32,138 bases of DNA, taken from assembly GCA_001247695.2 (NCBI GenBank), contig LGRX02034362.1:1-32138 (forward strand), written 5' to 3'. Below, in pieces: positions 28,853-32,138 of this stretch. The stretch is from Cymbomonas tetramitiformis. Lineage: Eukaryota > Chlorophyta > Pyramimonadophyceae > Pyramimonadales > Pyramimonadaceae. The notes below the pieces were generated by a model. It saw nothing but the letters and a program-made list of their open reading frames with translations. It was not told where the DNA came from and did no database searches. How positions within the stretch are numbered: position 1 is the stretch's first letter; every line of letters starts with the position of its first letter. Made by a program: the position numbers and the translations under genes.

Positions 28853-29134
28853 GTGCAAGCCCCCTTCCCAATTTTCTCCCACGCTGGGCCATCTTCTTGT
28901 AAGCGAGCGCCGCTATCTCTGCCCCCCCCTTCATTGCTTACATTCCCGAAAGCCGACTGGTGCCACATAATTTCCAGATTGCCCGAGCCCCTTCCCTTCA
29001 GCCGCCTGAAACACTTGTCTGCGGGCAGCGTGTAGCACGTCAAGATCGTGTCGGGCTTTGGTCCGCTCCAGGCGGCGGGCACCCAGAGTTACCCAGCCCG
29101 AGCAGGGGTCTGAGGGCTACGGGGTTGGATGCAG

Positions 29135-29428
29135 ACGGAGGTGATGCCGATTGTGCTGAAGGCGCATCAGGCCACGGGCTGCTTCGGAGCTCTTCCCGGA
29201 CCGAGCGAGAGCCACGTGAAGATGCTGAGGATCTTGCTGCAAGCAGCACACTTCAGAAAGGTGGGGTGGCGGCAATGCGTGATGCGCCGGGGCTGCCGGT
29301 TCTTGGAGGTGGTGATTGTGCTGCACGGCACGCTGCAAATGCGCGCGGGAGCCGCCAAGTCCCCGGTGCTCGGCGAGCTTCAGATTGGCAGCTTCCTCGG
29401 ATCTGCCGCCTGGCTTCACGACCCACAG
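29135..29428 (+). CDS. CNB gene exon 17: first part of CNB fold 6
   Basis: Acceptor GGATGCAG and donor CAG|GTGCGC, both phase 0. It carries HVKMLRILLQAAHFRKV (opening helix), CRFLEVVIVLHGTLQMRAG (strands) and LGELQIGSFLGSAAWL (cassette position, without Arg). Confidence 0.65.
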
Positions 29429-29907
29429 GTGCGCGTGTGTGCGGCCGTGCATGCATTTAGCGCCCCGCAGTCACCATCGGTGTTGCCCATCATGGCTTCA
29501 GACTGTGTCCAGTTTCTGGGGAGGTGCCAATAGAAATTGAGTACTAATGCATGTGGGACAGTACTGCCATACCCGCGGTAAGTAGTACTAGCCCAGTCAC
29601 TCCCTGTCTCACCCACTGAGCGTGATCCTCTTCTTACCTACTTTTTCTGCTTGCCTCCTCCTCTTTTTTGCTGCTCGCCGCCTCGTCCGCGTTTCTTCCT
29701 GACACCTCCTGCGGCTTCCTGCTCACCTCTGCCTCCGCTTTTCTGCTCACCGCCTCCTCTTTTCTGCTTGCCGCCTCCTCCGCTTTTGCTCGTCTCCTCC
29801 TCTGCTTTTCTGCTCGCTGCCTCCTCCGCTTTTCTGCGCGCCGCCTCCTCTGCTTTACTGCGTAATGGTCTCCCTTGCCACACACAACTGGGATTGGCCG
29901 TGCGCAG
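29429..29907 (+). other. Intron 17, with a pyrimidine-rich minisatellite
   Basis: From about 29640 to 29865 the + strand is almost pure C/T with regular G, in seven to eight degenerate copies of a unit like CTTTTCTGCTCGCCGCCTCC. Long minus-strand frames here are low-complexity shadows. It ends at the acceptor CGTGCGCAG. Confidence 0.75.
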
Positions 29908-30090
29908 GTGGAGTGCCCGGAGGAGGTGTACGCCGGGGACGGGGACGACGGCGCGTTGCTGGCGCAGCTCCCGCTTGCCGCTCTCGAGCTGCTTAACAAA
30001 GAACATCCCTACATCGCCCGGCCACTCTTCTTTGCCATGGCTGCCAAGGAGGTGGATGCGCAGCTCCGCCGCCTATCACCTTGCCTGCAG
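29908..30090 (+). CDS. CNB gene exon 18: end of CNB fold 6
   Basis: Acceptor GTGCGCAG and donor CAG|GTGCTC, phase 0. VECPEEVYAGDGDDGALLAQ and PLAALELLNKEHP give the last strands and C-helix of the fold. Intron 18 (30091-30445) contains an A/T tract at about 30207-30237. Confidence 0.65.
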
Positions 30091-30445
30091 GTGCTCCGAG
30101 TACCGTCCTCTCTCTACACTTCTCCTCAAGCCTGCTGACACCCCTGCCCCCTGCACAAGCAATTTTGGTCATGCGTCCACACCTCCTACAAATTCTGTCC
30201 GCGTGGAAAAAAATATATAAAAATATATGTATATATGCTGCCTCGTGTGTACCTCAGCTCCTGGCGCGCTCTCTGCTGCACCATCCGCCCTTCTACCAGG
30301 ATGCGGCCTCACACACTTCCTTCTTTCTGCTCCAGCCTCTCCCATAAGAAAGAGCTCCCATCAGGGGGTGAGAGCTCCCGTCCTGCCTTCATCTGTGTGT
30401 GCCACGCGAGATGGAGGGCTTTGTGGGCACCGGAGGGTGGCGCAG

Positions 30446-30520
30446 ATGCCAAAGCCAGACGAGGTCGAAGTCCAAAAGATGCAACATCTACTAGCCATGT
30501 CCGAGGTAGAGAAGGCCGAG
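30446..30520 (+). CDS. CNB gene exon 19: short linker
   Basis: Acceptor GGTGGCGCAG, phase 0. It encodes MPKPDEVEVQKMQHLLAMSE and a few more residues, a charged helix. Two phase-0 donors are possible (GTAGAG at 30506, GTACAG at 30521). Intron 19 (to about 30925) shows nothing notable. Confidence 0.45.
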
Positions 30521-30925
30521 GTACAGCTCCCCCCACTGCCACGCTTCTCTTTGGGCCTCATCTCGTTTGGGTCTGAGGGGGGACCGCGGCCACGTGCTGC
30601 AGAGAATGCCAGAATTGTGGGGCTATTTCAATTGTGGTGTGGCCAGGCACTGTAGGCTACGAGGCTCCCAGGCCAATGGTCGCACGGGAGAGATAAGAAA
30701 GCGATGCAGCCGGGAGGATGTTGTCATGGTCGCGGGGGCAAGCGAGGGCCCAGGTCCAATCTGCTTTACCCTCGGCTAGTCTGAGCCGTTTGATGGTGCT
30801 GACGAGGGCATTGGGCGGGTGGCTCTGGGATATTGGGCTTACGGTACACTGCGAAGGCATTAGCGGTATCAAGCGGGTACACAGAGCCCGTTGTCAGGTG
30901 GCAATTACTGTCCCGAGCGCAACAG

Positions 30926-31111
30926 ATTGGGCGGCAGTTCAGGGGTTTCGGGGATGAAGAGCTGCGCCAGCTGGAGAAGTGCGTGGACCTCTGGCTGTTC
31001 CAGGAGGGCCAATTCGTGTGGTCCAGCACCCTGAGAGATCGCTGGGTTGGAGTTGTTGTCCAAGGCTCGGCCCTTGTGCTCCGCGACGGGAAGCAAGTCG
31101 GCTCTCTCCAG
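30926..31111 (+). CDS. CNB gene exon 20: first half of CNB fold 7
   Basis: FRGFGDEELRQLEKCVD is a clear CNB opening helix, followed by GQFVWSSTLRDRWVGVVVQ and ALVLRDGKQVGSLQ. The donor is CAG|GTTTTG, phase 0. The start is CAG at 30925 or 30937, both phase 0. Intron 20 (31112-31416) holds nothing notable. Confidence 0.65.
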
Positions 31112-31416
31112 GTTTTGCTCCCACTCATTTGTCTACTTCGATCCCGATCCTTCCTTCGATTGTGTGTGGCCTTCTCTGTGATAAGCCTTCCTCCACTCTC
31201 CCGGTCTGCTACATACCAAAACCCGGCATGCTTGTGTAATCTCCCCAATGTCGCACCTTCAATTTTGCAAAGCTCATGGGCAGATCCGTCGTCTTGTTCC
31301 ACCCTAAGTCAACGTCACGTATCATGGAGGGTGGCCGTCTCATCCCGTTCCCCTTTTGCCTCATCGACATCACCCAGGATGACGTGCTTGTCGGATGTGA
31401 GGCGTGCGGGCGGCAG

Positions 31417-31569
31417 GTGGGAGATCTGCTGGGCGAGATTACATCCTTCGTCGAAACACGCCTAGAGCCGGCAAAGGTTGTAGGCGAGGCAGGTGACTGC
31501 ATGGTGGCTGCCTTCAGGTGGGACCAGCTGGAAGCACTGCACGAGCAGAATCCAGAGCTTGGCCTTCAG
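31417..31569 (+). CDS. CNB gene exon 21: second half of CNB fold 7
   Basis: Acceptor GGGCGGCAG, phase 0. VGDLLGEITSFVETRLEPA is a cassette variant with GE kept, followed by MVAAFRWDQLEALHEQNPELG (C-helix). The end is set at CAG|GCAAAT, a GC-type donor, because this joins PELGLQ to the helix MLRLVFGTAARKLG of exon 22. The 183-bp intron is a multiple of three without stops, so retention would also keep the frame. Confidence 0.6.
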
Positions 31570-31752
31570 GCAAATACCTCCCTCTCGTCGCCTGTCCAGT
31601 TGCAAGCATTTCTGCCCGCGCCATCGCCGCCACCATGGCGCTCACTGGCACCCTCCCGAGCACCGCGAAAGGCAGACAAACTGACTCAGCTGCGTCCCCC
31701 GGAGAATGCACCGACAAGACGACTGAATGATGGGGGGAGTGTGACGCTACAG

Positions 31753-31893
31753 ATGCTGCGGTTGGTGTTCGGGACGGCGGCGAGGAAGCTGGGGTGTCTG
31801 CGGGGGTTGTGCGACGCAAATGGGCTGACGGCGCGCACAGATATGATCAACACGGAGCTGATCCCAGCGACCAAGCTTTTCCTGATGCTCCAG
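31753..31893 (+). CDS. CNB gene exon 22: C-terminal helix of fold 7
   Basis: Acceptor GACGCTACAG, phase 0. MLRLVFGTAARKLGCLRGLC continues the CNB C-helix, then TDMINTELIPATKLFLMLQ. CAG|GTCGCC at 31894 may be a donor leading out of the window; otherwise the frame runs open to TGA at 32083-32085. The window ends before this can be settled. Confidence 0.5.
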
Positions 31894-32085
31894 GTCGCCT
31901 GCTCGGCACAGTGGAAGAAGAAGATAGGCGCCCGCGCGGACCAGATCCTGCGCCTCCACCACCTGTACGACCTCGCCCTACATATGCACACAGTTGCCTT
32001 CAAGGCAGGCGATCTGGCAAGCCCCCATCTCGACGCCCCCTCTTACGCGATTAGCTTCTGGGGGAAAGCTGATCGAGTGGGTTGA

Positions 32086-32138
32086 CCGTGAGCGCCGCTG
32101 GATCGGGTGGATCGAGTAGAGGGGTGACTGAATTGATC
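32086..32138 (+). other. Window end, no feature
   Basis: The last bases hold short GGATCGGGTGGATCGAG-type repetition and nothing recognisable. Confidence 0.4.

Larger units (their letters stand above)
6404..32085 (+). other. Split gene for a protein with seven tandem cyclic-nucleotide-binding folds
   Basis: About 22 exons can be chained so that reading frames and intron phases agree; most introns are phase 0 and end in CAG. The spliced product is about 1,360 residues with seven CNB-like folds: exons 2-4, 5-6, 8-9, 11-13, 15-16, 17-18 and 20-22. CNB folds bind cAMP or cGMP and usually gate a kinase, channel or exchange factor, but no catalytic or channel domain is visible here. The phosphate-binding cassette (GE-x-AL then R-x-A) is complete only in fold 3; the others are degenerate and may be structural or bind something else. 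A basic linker lies between folds 4 and 5. Intron 11 carries the nested retroelements. The 3' end is uncertain: the last frame is open to 32085, but a donor at 31894 would carry the gene out of the window. Family identification is firm; individual splice sites are inferred. Confidence 0.75.

Noticed and set aside
29634..30006. Minus-strand Lys/Arg/Glu-rich frames of about 120 codons
   Set aside because: They are low-complexity translations of the pyrimidine minisatellite in intron 17.

Overview
The window looks like nuclear DNA of an intron-rich unicellular eukaryote, most likely an alga or alga-like protist. The grounds are a spliced gene with many introns, long satellite repeats, an LTR retrotransposon of the Ty1/copia type, and a tyrosine-recombinase (DIRS/PAT/Ngaro-type) retrotransposon. 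The species cannot be told from the sequence. No tRNA, rRNA, CRISPR array or bacterial-style operon was seen.

Layout. (1) 1-5815 is a satellite block. A 1441-bp higher-order unit (a 238-bp short part plus a 1203-bp long part) is repeated, and between the first and second long parts a related 341-bp monomer is expanded into five full copies and one partial copy. (2) 5816-6403 is a gene-free spacer with one TATA-like sequence. (3) From about 6404 to at least 31893, on the + strand, runs one split gene of about 22 exons. Conceptually spliced it gives about 1,360 codons with seven cyclic-nucleotide-binding (CNB) folds in a row. Exons were placed by CNB homology, CAG acceptors and compatible intron phases; most introns are phase 0. 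Only the third CNB keeps a textbook phosphate-binding cassette. (4) Intron 11 of this gene (13088-26290) was enlarged from about 289 bp to 13.2 kb by a Ty1/copia element at 13133-26041. It has 425-bp LTRs differing at 4 sites, a 5-bp target duplication AGGGT, a primer-binding site matching the anticodon arm of initiator tRNA-Met, and a polypurine tract. (5) A second retroelement, 15872-21132, is nested in the copia element between gag and protease. It has split direct repeats (A1 ... B1-A2 ... B2), a coiled-coil ORF1, RT-RNase H followed by a Dam-like methyltransferase domain, and a tyrosine recombinase preceded by a Tudor-like domain.

How the parts relate. All three transcription units point the same way. 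The order of events reads: a CNB gene with short introns, then copia insertion into intron 11, then DIRS-type insertion into the copia element. The copia copy is recent by LTR identity yet has stop codons and frameshifts in gag, protease/methyltransferase and integrase, so it was probably mobilised by a partner copy. The most unusual points are: a Dam-like NPPY methyltransferase domain inside the copia polyprotein; an NPPW version of the same kind of domain in the nested element; the Tudor-recombinase combination; and a 60-bp minisatellite that has triplicated the splice acceptor of exon 4.
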